From Erysipelotrichaceae bacterium (GTDB lineage: Bacteria > Bacillota_I > Bacilli_A > Erysipelotrichales > Erysipelotrichaceae), in NCBI GenBank assembly GCA_015058875.1, contig SVBN01000029.1, positions 1 through 33,343 on the forward strand: a stretch of DNA of 33,343 nt, read 5' to 3'. The notes below the pieces were generated by a model that searched no databases, had not been told where the DNA came from, and saw only the letters and a program-made list of their open reading frames with translations. Both the position numbers and the translations under genes were made by a program. Within the stretch, counting starts at the first letter, position 1. Each line of letters begins with the position of its first letter. Positions 15,338 to 24,540 of this stretch are shown here, piece by piece.

Positions 15338-15396
15338 CGGCATCGGACCCGCGTTTCCAACCGTACATAAAGGCGCAGAGGTCCGATGCCGTTTTT
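15338..15396 (+). terminator. 12-bp terminator-like hairpin; coaD terminator or a short RNA
   Basis: CGGCATCGGACC (15338-15349) pairs perfectly with GGTCCGATGCCG (15380-15391), followed by TTTTTCTTCTTC. The loop is 30 bases, long for a simple terminator, and may hold a small inner GCG/CGC pairing. It can end the ftsW-rsmD-coaD transcript. Because a promoter points straight at it, it may also be a free RNA of about 58 bases or a leader controlling the gene at 15469. Confidence 0.75.
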
Positions 15397-15468
15397 CTTC
15401 TTCGGATGTGAAAATCGAAGTACAATGAAATCGGAAAACAGATCGAATCAATTCCAAGGAGGAATCCC

Positions 15469-16023
15469 ATGGCGCTGGCTCTAAATATCATCATTCTGCT
15501 TCTGGAAGCAAGAGGACTCTATATCAGCTTCTCCGCAAGGAAAATGGGCAACTTTGTATTCTACACGCAGCTTTCCAACATGCTGTGCGCACTGTCATGT
15601 CTGGTCTTTGTGCTGATGTCCGGATCCGCCGCCGCGGTTTCGCTCCGGTATCTCGGAACGGTATCCCTCGTCATGACATTTCTGGTGACAATCTGCGTGC
15701 TGATACCGATGGGAGGGGATCCGAAGGATCTTCTGCTGAGAGGCAACGGCATCTACCATCATGTGCTCTGTCCGGTTCTATGCTTTGTTTCCTATGTCTT
15801 CTTTGAAGCACACGCCGGAATTCATATGATTCTTCCCTCCGTACTTCTGACGCTTGCCTACGGGCTGACGATGCTGTATCTCAACTGGGCCAGGAAGGTG
15901 GACGGACCGTATCCGTTCTTCCGGGTGTACAGACAGTCCGCCGCCGCATCCGTGATGTGGGTGCTGGTACTGCTGGCATTGATTGCAGGGCTTTCATACG
16001 GCGTATGTCTGATTGCACGGTGA
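15469..16023 (+). CDS. Pr6Pr/FAR-17a-AIG1-like integral membrane protein
   Basis: This 184-residue protein is predicted to have about six helices. The pattern YTQLSNMLC (near 32-40), LLRGNGIYHHVLCPVLCFVSYVFFE and YPFFRVYRQS resembles the Pr6Pr / FAR-17a-AIG1-like families. In those families a histidine near HHVLCP and an asparagine in QLSN are conserved. Eukaryotic relatives include hydrolases of fatty-acid esters of hydroxy fatty acids, but bacterial function is undefined. The SD AGGAGG lies 8 bases before ATG 15469. It stands alone between the 15338 hairpin and a bidirectional terminator. Family assignment is by pattern and moderately sure. Confidence 0.7.
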   Translation: MALALNIIILLLEARGLYISFSARKMGNFVFYTQLSNMLCALSCLVFVLMSGSAAAVSLRYLGTVSLVMTFLVTICVLIPMGGDPKDLLLRGNGIYHHVLCPVLCFVSYVFFEAHAGIHMILPSVLLTLAYGLTMLYLNWARKVDGPYPFFRVYRQSAAASVMWVLVLLALIAGLSYGVCLIAR

Positions 16024-16024
16024 T

Positions 16025-16056
16025 AAAAAAGCGGCTCCGGAAATAGTTCCGGAGCC
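16025..16056. terminator. Bidirectional terminator between the membrane protein and tetR genes
   Basis: GGCTCCGGAA (16033-16042) pairs perfectly with TTCCGGAGCC (16047-16056) around an ATAG loop. On the minus strand the stem is followed by GCTTTTTT, a strong terminator for the tetR operon. On the plus strand TGTTTAAA follows, which is weaker. Confidence 0.88.
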
Positions 16057-16067
16057 TGTTTAAACGG

Positions 16068-16622
16068 TTATTTCAGATTGTCATTGATCAGGCTGACAAG
16101 CACCGCCTTCTGTTCCTCCGGATTCATTGCCGCAAAGCTTTTTGAATGAATGGCTGCGGAAAGATCGGCTGTCGCTTTTGCGGCGGTGATATCCATCGGG
16201 TATTTCCCGGATGCACCGAACTGCTTCAGCAGTTCAGCGGCGGTCGGAACAAGTGCCTGAACGGTTCTTTCATGAAAGGCGCTGCGGATCGTCCAGTGCA
16301 TGCTGTGCTCAATCCTGCCGTACTGCTTCATGGCTGTATCATACAGTTCCAGAAACCGCTCCGCAAATTCTTCGGGAGTGCGGATTCCGGAAGCCATCTT
16401 CCGGAAGGATTCTTCATACTGCCGGAAGAAGCGGTCTGCGACAATATCAAAGAGTTCTTCCTTGGATTCAAAATAATGATAGAACATGCCGACTTCTCCG
16501 CCGACGGAATTCAGAATCTTCCGCACGGAGGTGTTTTCATATCCTTCCGTAAAGAATAAACGGGAAGCGGCCGCAATGATCTCATCCCGTTTTCCGCCTT
16601 CAAGCACCGGTTTTCTTGCCAT
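16068..16622 (-). CDS. TetR/AcrR family transcriptional regulator
   Basis: The 184-residue protein has an N-terminal TetR DNA-binding domain: KRDEIIAAASRLFFTEGYENTSVRKI, a helix-turn-helix to about residue 53, then GMFYHYFESKEELFD, a standard TetR signature. The C-terminal ligand domain is not assignable. ATG 16622 has GAGG 9 bases upstream; a TTG 15 bases earlier overlaps that SD and is less likely. It overlaps the hydrolase gene by 23 bases, so the two are cotranscribed. The paired palindromes around the operon promoter are the obvious candidate operators, giving autoregulation. The ligand is unknown. Confidence 0.92.
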   Translation of the reverse strand: MARKPVLEGGKRDEIIAAASRLFFTEGYENTSVRKILNSVGGEVGMFYHYFESKEELFDIVADRFFRQYEESFRKMASGIRTPEEFAERFLELYDTAMKQYGRIEHSMHWTIRSAFHERTVQALVPTAAELLKQFGASGKYPMDITAAKATADLSAAIHSKSFAAMNPEEQKAVLVSLINDNLK

Positions 16623-17757
16623 CTGTTTTTTCCTCAATCCAGTCTGTGACTGTCCTCAGGGCCAGCTGAAGATTGCCGATCTGGCAGTGATGGTCCGCAC
16701 ACTCTTCTTCCGTGAAAAGCCTGCCGGTCACGCTGCGGGCATTGGTCAGAGCTTTCAGCTGATCCCCATAATAAATTGTATACAGGTCGCTTTTCCCTGC
16801 AAGCACAAGCACATCCTGCTTCAGCATGGGGGAGATCTCTTTTGTGTTGTACTGCTTAATGCAGTTGAAGTAATCGCAGGGATTTTGCACGTTTTCATAG
16901 ATCAGGCATCCCTGGCCGATCAGCCAGCGGGTGAAATAGTTTTCTTCCAGCTTCCGGTTCAGCCATTTCCAGAGAATATTGCGGGGATGGGCGGTCATGT
17001 AATCAAAGAACCGGGCTTTCTTTTCTCCCATCTTATGTGTCACGGCGCCGTAGAAATCCCAGATCAGATCAAACATGACGACCCTTCTGATCCGCTGGTC
17101 AAATGCGGCGGCACGCGGCGCAAGGTATCCGCCCAGCGATATGCCGATCAGCGTCACATCATCCAGTGAATAATAATCCAGCACTGCCAATGTGCAGTGT
17201 TCCCATTCCGGCGTCATCTTCATTCCGCACTTCATCAGCGCCTCGCCCTGGCCGGGACCTTCAAAGAAATAGGTCTCATAGCCCATATCGAAAAACCATG
17301 GCAGGAATTCCAGAAACTCCTGGATCAGGCTGTCATAGCCGCCGTGCAGTACTATCACGCTTTTCGGGTGTTCCGGCTTCATGAAATACACCGGCAGATA
17401 GCCGTTCTGAAAGGGGACGTGCTCATAATGAATCCTGCTGTCGGAAAGATAATGCGCATTGTAGTGCTCCATGCATTTTTCGTACAGCTGATGCTTCATA
17501 TCATTTTCCCGTGCACCGGAAATCATATAAAACTGCGCCGCCCGGTAACACAGCGCTGAGCGCAGATGATCACCTGCTGCTTCGGCTTCCTTTCCTTTTC
17601 GAGAAAAGAGGGCAATCCATTGATCGAAACTGTCTGCTTTCCGGCCGATGTCCTCCAGTTCTTCCTTCTCCAGAACGCCCATGGAATAAAAGCGGTTGAG
17701 CTGGAAGTTCATTCCGGCATCTTTGCTGAAATCATAAAAACCGACATTGAATTTCAT
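16600..17757 (-). CDS. Alpha/beta hydrolase, FrsA/dipeptidyl-peptidase-like fold
   Basis: The 385-residue product has a helical N-terminal part (about 1-115) followed by an alpha/beta hydrolase core. The oxyanion strand VIVLHGGYDS (134-143) precedes the nucleophile elbow GISLGGY with Ser207. Asp324 in AGKSDLY and a histidine at 356/357 in ADHHCQIG complete a plausible triad. Length and layout resemble FrsA-like and 2,6-dihydropseudooxynicotine-hydrolase-like enzymes, with substrate unknown. The SD GGAGG is about 7 bases before ATG 17757. It is first in a two-gene operon with the TetR regulator and is transcribed away from an M20 amidohydrolase, so the three may share a small-molecule substrate or inducer. 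Confidence 0.85.
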   Translation of the reverse strand: MKFNVGFYDFSKDAGMNFQLNRFYSMGVLEKEELEDIGRKADSFDQWIALFSRKGKEAEAAGDHLRSALCYRAAQFYMISGARENDMKHQLYEKCMEHYNAHYLSDSRIHYEHVPFQNGYLPVYFMKPEHPKSVIVLHGGYDSLIQEFLEFLPWFFDMGYETYFFEGPGQGEALMKCGMKMTPEWEHCTLAVLDYYSLDDVTLIGISLGGYLAPRAAAFDQRIRRVVMFDLIWDFYGAVTHKMGEKKARFFDYMTAHPRNILWKWLNRKLEENYFTRWLIGQGCLIYENVQNPCDYFNCIKQYNTKEISPMLKQDVLVLAGKSDLYTIYYGDQLKALTNARSVTGRLFTEEECADHHCQIGNLQLALRTVTDWIEEKTDGKKTGA

Positions 17758-17780
17758 GCTACACCTCCATGATAATTAAC

Positions 17781-17793
17781 AGAATACTGTTCT
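17781..17793. promoter_or_regulatory. Candidate TetR operator, proximal copy
   Basis: AGAATACTGTTCT is an imperfect palindrome at the predicted start site (+1 to about +13) of the minus-strand hydrolase-tetR promoter. A near-identical copy (one base different) lies 56 bases away, centre to centre. Confidence 0.6.
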
Positions 17794-17800
17794 CATAATT

Positions 17801-17829
17801 ATTGTACAGCAGCCTTATGCACGCTTCAA
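17801..17829 (-). promoter_or_regulatory. SigA promoter of the hydrolase-tetR operon
   Basis: On the minus strand TTGAAG (17829-17824) and TACAAT (17806-17801) are separated by exactly 17 bases. One palindrome sits just downstream of the -10 and the other about 7 bases upstream of the -35. Confidence 0.7.
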
Positions 17830-17836
17830 TATAAGC

Positions 17837-17849
17837 AGAATAGTGTTCT
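17837..17849. promoter_or_regulatory. Candidate TetR operator, distal copy
   Basis: AGAATAGTGTTCT differs from the proximal palindrome at one base. Its longer flank is shared in inverted orientation: the complement of 17837-17856 matches 17774-17793 at 18 of 20 bases. It may also influence the divergent amidohydrolase gene. Confidence 0.6.
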
Positions 17850-17998
17850 GTTAATTCTGAGGTTTTCGTTCATGGAGGGGAATATTGAAATAATTTACAT
17901 ACAGTATTTCATTCCTGCATCCATGCGGTATGATGCAGTGAATAATCTGCCGTATCTTGCATGATATGATGAGCACAGCAATACGGAGGCAGCACATT

Positions 17999-19354
17999 AT
18001 GATGAGAAAAGAAATTGCAGAACTCTCGGAACAGTACAAAAAAATCTTTGAGGACTGCGCGGACAGAATCTGGGAAACACCGGAAATCAACTTCACCGAA
18101 CATAAATCGCATGCGGCAGCGAAGAAATGCATGGAAGATCTCGGATTCTCCATCCGCCTGCTGGAAGATATGGATACGGCGTTTATCGCTTCGGCGGGAC
18201 ACGGCTCACCGATCATCGGCATTCTGGGTGAGCTGGATGCACTGCCGGGACTGAGCCAGAAAGCTGATACGGATCATCCGGATCCGGAGGAAAACGGAGC
18301 GCCGGGTCACGGGTGCGGGCATAACCTGCTGGGATGCGGCGGGATGGAATGCGCTTATATCCTGTGGAAGTATCTCGAAGCACATCATCTCGAAGGAACG
18401 GTGAAATACTTCTCCTGTCCCGCGGAGGAAGGCGGCGTCGGCAAGGTATACATGATTCACAGAGGGGCGTTTGACGGTGTTGACTTCTGCGTCAACTGGC
18501 ATCCTTCCACCTCTTTCGGCATCACGCACCAGGGCAAATCCATCGTCCTGCAGAACTACCGCTTCCATGGCATCGCCGCCCATGCGGCCGGCATGCCGGA
18601 AATGGGAAGATCGGCGCTGGACGCGCTCGAGCTGTTCAATATCGGCATCCAGTTCGTGCGTGAGCATATGACGAAGGATACCTACATCCACTATGCCATC
18701 ACCGATACAGGCGGCCGGGCCGCGAATGTCGTGCAGGCATATGCGGAAGGACAGTATGTGATCCGGGCGAAGGACAACACCGAACTGAAGGCAATGATGA
18801 AGCGTGTCGACAAGATTGCCAGAGGTGCCGCAATGATGACGGAGACGGAAGTGGAAGAGCCCGAGATTGTCTCGGCATTCTCATCGTTTGTGGATAATAT
18901 AGTTCTGGCGGATATCGCCCGTGAAAACATCAGGGAATGCATGCCGATGCAGTATACGGATGAAGAAAAAGCATATCTGGAAAAGTTTATCGCCTGTGGT
19001 TCCAAAGCCGGCTCCGGGGAATTCCTTGATGAAGAGATTCATGAAGACAGAGCCGCGAGTACCGACGTCTCGGATGTCAGCTGGGTTGTTCCGACAGTGA
19101 TGATCAATGTCCCGACATGGGCGATCGGCACACCCGGACACAGCTGGAATGTCACGGCGCAGGGCAAGAGCGCGCCGGCCCATAAGGGCATGAATCTGGC
19201 GGCGCAGATCATGGCAAATATCGCTCTGGATATGATGGATCAGCCGGAGAAGATTGAACAGGCAAAGGAAGAACTGAAAAAGAATCTGAACGGCAGGACA
19301 TATGAAGAGGAATGTTTGATCGCCAAAGACAGGAAGCCCGTTCCGATTTACTGA
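17999..19354 (+). CDS. M20 family amidohydrolase, AbgB-like (second copy)
   Basis: This 451-residue metallo-amidohydrolase parallels the one at 5038. It has GELDALPGLSQ (77-87), GHGCGHNLLGCGG with metal-site HGCGH (104-108), CPAEEGGVGK (140-149), VNWHPST, HAAGMPEMGRSALDAL, STDVSDVSW and GTPGHSW. GTPGHSW is closer to E. coli AbgB than the AGAHSW of the first copy. The start ATG 17999 has CGGAGG 9 bases upstream. An M20D enzyme of this kind would hydrolyse p-aminobenzoyl-glutamate-like or acyl-amino-acid amides. It is divergent from the TetR-controlled hydrolase and shares its operator-bearing intergenic region, so co-regulation is plausible but unproven. Confidence 0.9.
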   Translation: MMRKEIAELSEQYKKIFEDCADRIWETPEINFTEHKSHAAAKKCMEDLGFSIRLLEDMDTAFIASAGHGSPIIGILGELDALPGLSQKADTDHPDPEENGAPGHGCGHNLLGCGGMECAYILWKYLEAHHLEGTVKYFSCPAEEGGVGKVYMIHRGAFDGVDFCVNWHPSTSFGITHQGKSIVLQNYRFHGIAAHAAGMPEMGRSALDALELFNIGIQFVREHMTKDTYIHYAITDTGGRAANVVQAYAEGQYVIRAKDNTELKAMMKRVDKIARGAAMMTETEVEEPEIVSAFSSFVDNIVLADIARENIRECMPMQYTDEEKAYLEKFIACGSKAGSGEFLDEEIHEDRAASTDVSDVSWVVPTVMINVPTWAIGTPGHSWNVTAQGKSAPAHKGMNLAAQIMANIALDMMDQPEKIEQAKEELKKNLNGRTYEEECLIAKDRKPVPIY

Positions 19355-19433
19355 GTTTTACTGAGAACATCCTGATGCATGCACGTATCAGAAGAAACAA
19401 ATGCGGATAGAATGATATGGAAGGCAGAGGCAT

Positions 19434-20654
19434 ATGCGGACAATAACGAAACAGCAGGCACGGGAGTTTATTCTTGCAAAGCAGGGACTGACCGGTGCAT
19501 ACCGCTTTACCGGAAAAGACGGCGCATATGCCTTTATCAACCAGGCCGGCTGCATCCAGTATGATCCGGTGGATGTGTGCGGAAAGAACGCGGAGCTTAC
19601 GCTGCAGTCCCGGGTAAAGGGATTCAGAAAAGAGATGCTGGAAGAGCTTCTTTATCAGGACAGGAAGCTGGTGGATTATCCGGATAAGGAGCTGTCCGTC
19701 TGGCCGCTGGAGGACTGGCCGTATTTTTCATCGTACAGGGAAAAGAGCCGGAAGCACGCCGAGGCTTTTGAAGGCATGGCACAGCTGAAAGAACAGGCTC
19801 TCAGCTATATCAGGGACAACGGTCCGGTATGCAGCGATACACTTCCCATACGGGGAGAAATCTTCTGGCATTCCTCCATGCACTGGAGCGGGAACCGGGA
19901 CAGAAATTCGCGCGCCGCCAGGTCGGTGCTGGAACAGCTGTATACGGAAGGTGAACTGATCATTCATCATAAAAACGGGAGCCGCAAATACTATGATCTT
20001 GCGGACAGATATATTCCGGAATCCATTCTCCGGGCGGAGAATCCCTGCCGGAATGAAGAGGAGTATCTTGCATGGCGCATGCTGAGGAGGATCGGCGCCG
20101 TCGGTCTGCTGTGGGATAAAAACAGTCCGGCACTGCTCGGCCTTCGTATGGATGCGGAAAAAAGAAAAGAGATCCTTGCCCGTATGACTGAAAAAGACAG
20201 TGTTGTGCCCGTACATGTGGAAGGCATACGGCCGTTGTTTTATTACCGTTCAGAGGATGATCCGCTCATGCATGATGTCCTGGAAGGAAGGACGGACCTG
20301 AAGCCCAGGATGTCACTGATCGCGCCGCTGGATCCGCTGTTATGGGACAAAGCCCTGATACTGGCATTATGGGATTTCCGCTATTCCTGGGAAATCTATA
20401 CGCCCGCGGACAAGCGCAGATACGGATACTATACGCTGCCGGTGCTTTACGGAGACAGGTTTGCCGGACGCATCGATGCATCAGCGGAGAGAAAGAAAGG
20501 AATTCTGCGGGTGAAGGGACTCTGGTGGGAGCCGGGCGTGCGTCAGACAAAGAAACTGCAGACTGCCCTGAATCAAACCCTGAAGAGATTTGCACGTTTC
20601 AATGACTGTCAGAAAATCCTGACGGAAGAACAGGCGGTGCTTTTCGCTGAATGA
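19434..20654 (+). CDS. YcaQ/AlkX-like winged-helix DNA glycosylase family protein
   Basis: The 406-residue protein matches the HTH_42/YcaQ family, whose E. coli member unhooks interstrand crosslinks and alkylated purines. It has the N-terminal QxD catalytic-type motif as IQYDPVDV (Gln42, Asp44). The family hallmark stretches LIAPLDPLLWDK, SWEIYTPADKRRYGYYTLPVLYGDRFAGRID and WWEPG follow. The spacing of domains is normal. GGAAGG lies 9 bases before ATG 19434. The gene begins 79 bases after the amidohydrolase and may be read through from it, since no strong terminator separates them. A terminator follows at 20712. Confidence 0.85.
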   Translation: MRTITKQQAREFILAKQGLTGAYRFTGKDGAYAFINQAGCIQYDPVDVCGKNAELTLQSRVKGFRKEMLEELLYQDRKLVDYPDKELSVWPLEDWPYFSSYREKSRKHAEAFEGMAQLKEQALSYIRDNGPVCSDTLPIRGEIFWHSSMHWSGNRDRNSRAARSVLEQLYTEGELIIHHKNGSRKYYDLADRYIPESILRAENPCRNEEEYLAWRMLRRIGAVGLLWDKNSPALLGLRMDAEKRKEILARMTEKDSVVPVHVEGIRPLFYYRSEDDPLMHDVLEGRTDLKPRMSLIAPLDPLLWDKALILALWDFRYSWEIYTPADKRRYGYYTLPVLYGDRFAGRIDASAERKKGILRVKGLWWEPGVRQTKKLQTALNQTLKRFARFNDCQKILTEEQAVLFAE

Positions 20655-20711
20655 AAAAAACAGATGCGTCTGAGCACGAATCCCTTTGCATGATCAGCAC
20701 ATTCAGGCACA

Positions 20712-20740
20712 AACCTTATTGGCATACAGTAAGGTTTTTT
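20712..20740 (+). terminator. Terminator downstream of the YcaQ-like gene
   Basis: AACCTTA (20712-20718) pairs with TAAGGTT (20730-20736) around an 11-base loop, then T to 20740. The 304-base gap 20655-20958 holds this terminator, a direct repeat and the hrcA control region; no convincing gene is seen in it. Confidence 0.7.
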
Positions 20741-20800
20741 CTGAAGCAGTTAATACTGCGGCCAGAAATGCAATTCCTGCACTTCCGGGAAGAAAACAGT

Positions 20801-20835
20801 TTCCTTTTAAGTTCCCGAGTTTCATTTTAAGTTCC
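20801..20835. repeat. 15-bp direct repeat with 20-bp period upstream of hrcA
   Basis: TTCCTTTTAAGTTCC (20801-20815) and TTCATTTTAAGTTCC (20821-20835) match at 14 of 15 bases and are exactly 20 bp apart, about two helical turns. They lie 38 bp upstream of the first CIRCE. An activator or second regulator site is possible. Confidence 0.5.
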
Positions 20836-20872
20836 TGCATAACATAATCAGGTGTTTTGGATCGCAAAATAA

Positions 20873-20899
20873 TTAGCAGTCATATGTTGACAGTGCTAA
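20873..20899 (+). promoter_or_regulatory. CIRCE element 1 of the hrcA operon
   Basis: Arms TTAGCAGTC and CAGTGCTAA are separated by 9 bases, a near-consensus CIRCE. Its 3' half covers the -35 hexamer of the operon promoter. Confidence 0.9.
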
Positions 20900-20915
20900 A
20901 ACAGGGTCGTATAAT
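20887..20915 (+). promoter_or_regulatory. Perfect-consensus SigA promoter of the hrcA operon
   Basis: TTGACA (20887-20892) and TATAAT (20910-20915) with 17-base spacing match consensus at every position. The predicted start near 20922 lies inside CIRCE 2. Such a strong promoter implies that repression by HrcA sets output. Confidence 0.92.
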
Positions 20916-20916
20916 G

Positions 20917-20943
20917 TTAGCAGTCGAAAGGCAGGAATGCTAA
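20917..20943 (+). promoter_or_regulatory. CIRCE element 2 of the hrcA operon
   Basis: Arms TTAGCAGTC and GAATGCTAA with a 9-base spacer lie immediately after the -10 box and cover the transcription start. The element ends one base before the AAGGAGG of hrcA, so it is also in the 5' end of the mRNA. Confidence 0.88.
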
Positions 20944-20958
20944 AAGGAGGCGGATGAC

Positions 20959-21983
20959 ATGTTGACACCAAGACGCATCGAAATCTTCAAAGCAATCGTT
21001 GACGAATATATCCGCACTGCCGAACCGGTCGGTTCCAAAGCGCTGCAGCAGAAATACCATCTGCCGTATTCCAGCGCAACGATCCGGAATGACATGCAGG
21101 TACTGGAGGAAATGGGGTATCTGGAAAAGACGCATACTTCCAGCGGAAGAATTCCGAGCACGCAGGGATATAAGTTCTACTGCGAGAATCTTCTGAGCGG
21201 ATCCGGGATGGACCGCAGGATGGAAGTCGCAATCCGCGATGCATTTGATGCCGCAAACCTCAATATTGAGGAAGCGATCCATCAGAGCTGTCAGATTCTG
21301 TCGGAAATGACGAATATGACGAGCGGTGCGATCGGCCCCGATTCTTCAAAGCAGCGCCTGAGTCATATCAAGCTGTTCCCGCTGGATGACAGAAATGCAG
21401 TGTGTGTGTTCATTACGAATACCGGTCATACCGAAACCCGTACATTCCACTTTGATCAGGCAGTCAGCGTCAGTGATATCGAAGTATGTACGGAAATCCT
21501 GAACGACAGGCTGAAGGATGTTCCGCTGAGCGATCTGGTGGAGCGGATGGAGGATATCCGTCCGCAACTGGCTTCGGTTGTGGAACGTCATGAAATCCTG
21601 TTTACGGCATTTGTCCAGGCGTTTGTCAGATTTGCCAGTGAGAATGTGTATTTCTCCGGCAAGGACAGGATGCTGTATCAGCCTGAGTTTGAGGACATCG
21701 GCAAGCTGAAGCAGCTGATGATGATGCTGGATGATTCGACGGTATGGCGCGAGATCGGAAATTCCGACAACGCCGTAGCGGTCCGGACCAGCCAGGGAAC
21801 GGAACTGACATGGCTGAATGATGTGGCGATCGTCCGCAGCACATTCCGGGTCAGCGACGATGAATCGGGCCAGCTGATGGTTGTCGGACCGAGCCGCATG
21901 AATTACGACCAGGTTGTTTCGATGATCGGCTACACGGCAAAAATGATTGAGAAAATGTATAACGGAGGCGGTGAGAAAAAGAA

Positions 21984-21987
<4 letters not shown>
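20959..21987 (+). CDS. hrcA: Heat-inducible transcription repressor HrcA
   Basis: This 342-residue repressor binds CIRCE as a dimer and depends on GroE for activity in characterised Bacillota. The N-terminal winged helix reads LTPRRIEIFKAIVDEYIRTAEPVGSKAL, then YSSATIRNDMQVLEEMGYLEKTHTSSGRIPSTQGYKFY, a family signature. A GAF-like domain and the C-terminal GPSRMNYDQVVSMIGYTAKMIEKMY follow. AAGGAGG lies 8 bases before ATG 20959. The gene leads its own regulon operon behind two CIRCE elements, so it is autoregulated. It overlaps grpE by ATGA. groESL is not in the window. Confidence 0.97.
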
Positions 21988-24447
<2,460 letters not shown>

Positions 24448-24460
24448 ATAAAAGCATATT

Positions 24461-24491
24461 GCAAACTCCCGGGGTAATCCCCGGGGTTTGC
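24461..24491 (+). promoter_or_regulatory. Strong intercistronic hairpin between dnaK and dnaJ
   Basis: The arms 24461-24474 and 24479-24491 form 13 base pairs, seven of them an uninterrupted G-C block, with one bulged T and a TAAT loop. No T run follows (ATTTCAGG), so it is not a classical terminator. Protection of the dnaK 3' end or RNA processing is likelier. Confidence 0.7.
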
Positions 24492-24540
24492 ATTTCAGGT
24501 AAATCATATGAACGAATCTGATTGAAAGGACAGTGGACAT

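Noticed and set aside
15338-15391. Known riboswitch class in the hairpin loop
   Set aside because: The loop contains AGGCGCAGAGG, which is reminiscent of parts of lysine or other riboswitches, but it is far too short and lacks the required helices.
20651-20830. 59-codon open frame whose ATG overlaps the YcaQ-like stop (ATGA)
   Set aside because: The overlap hints at coupling, but there is no SD, the terminator at 20712-20740 lies inside the frame, and the frame ends in the direct repeat. The product resembles no known protein.
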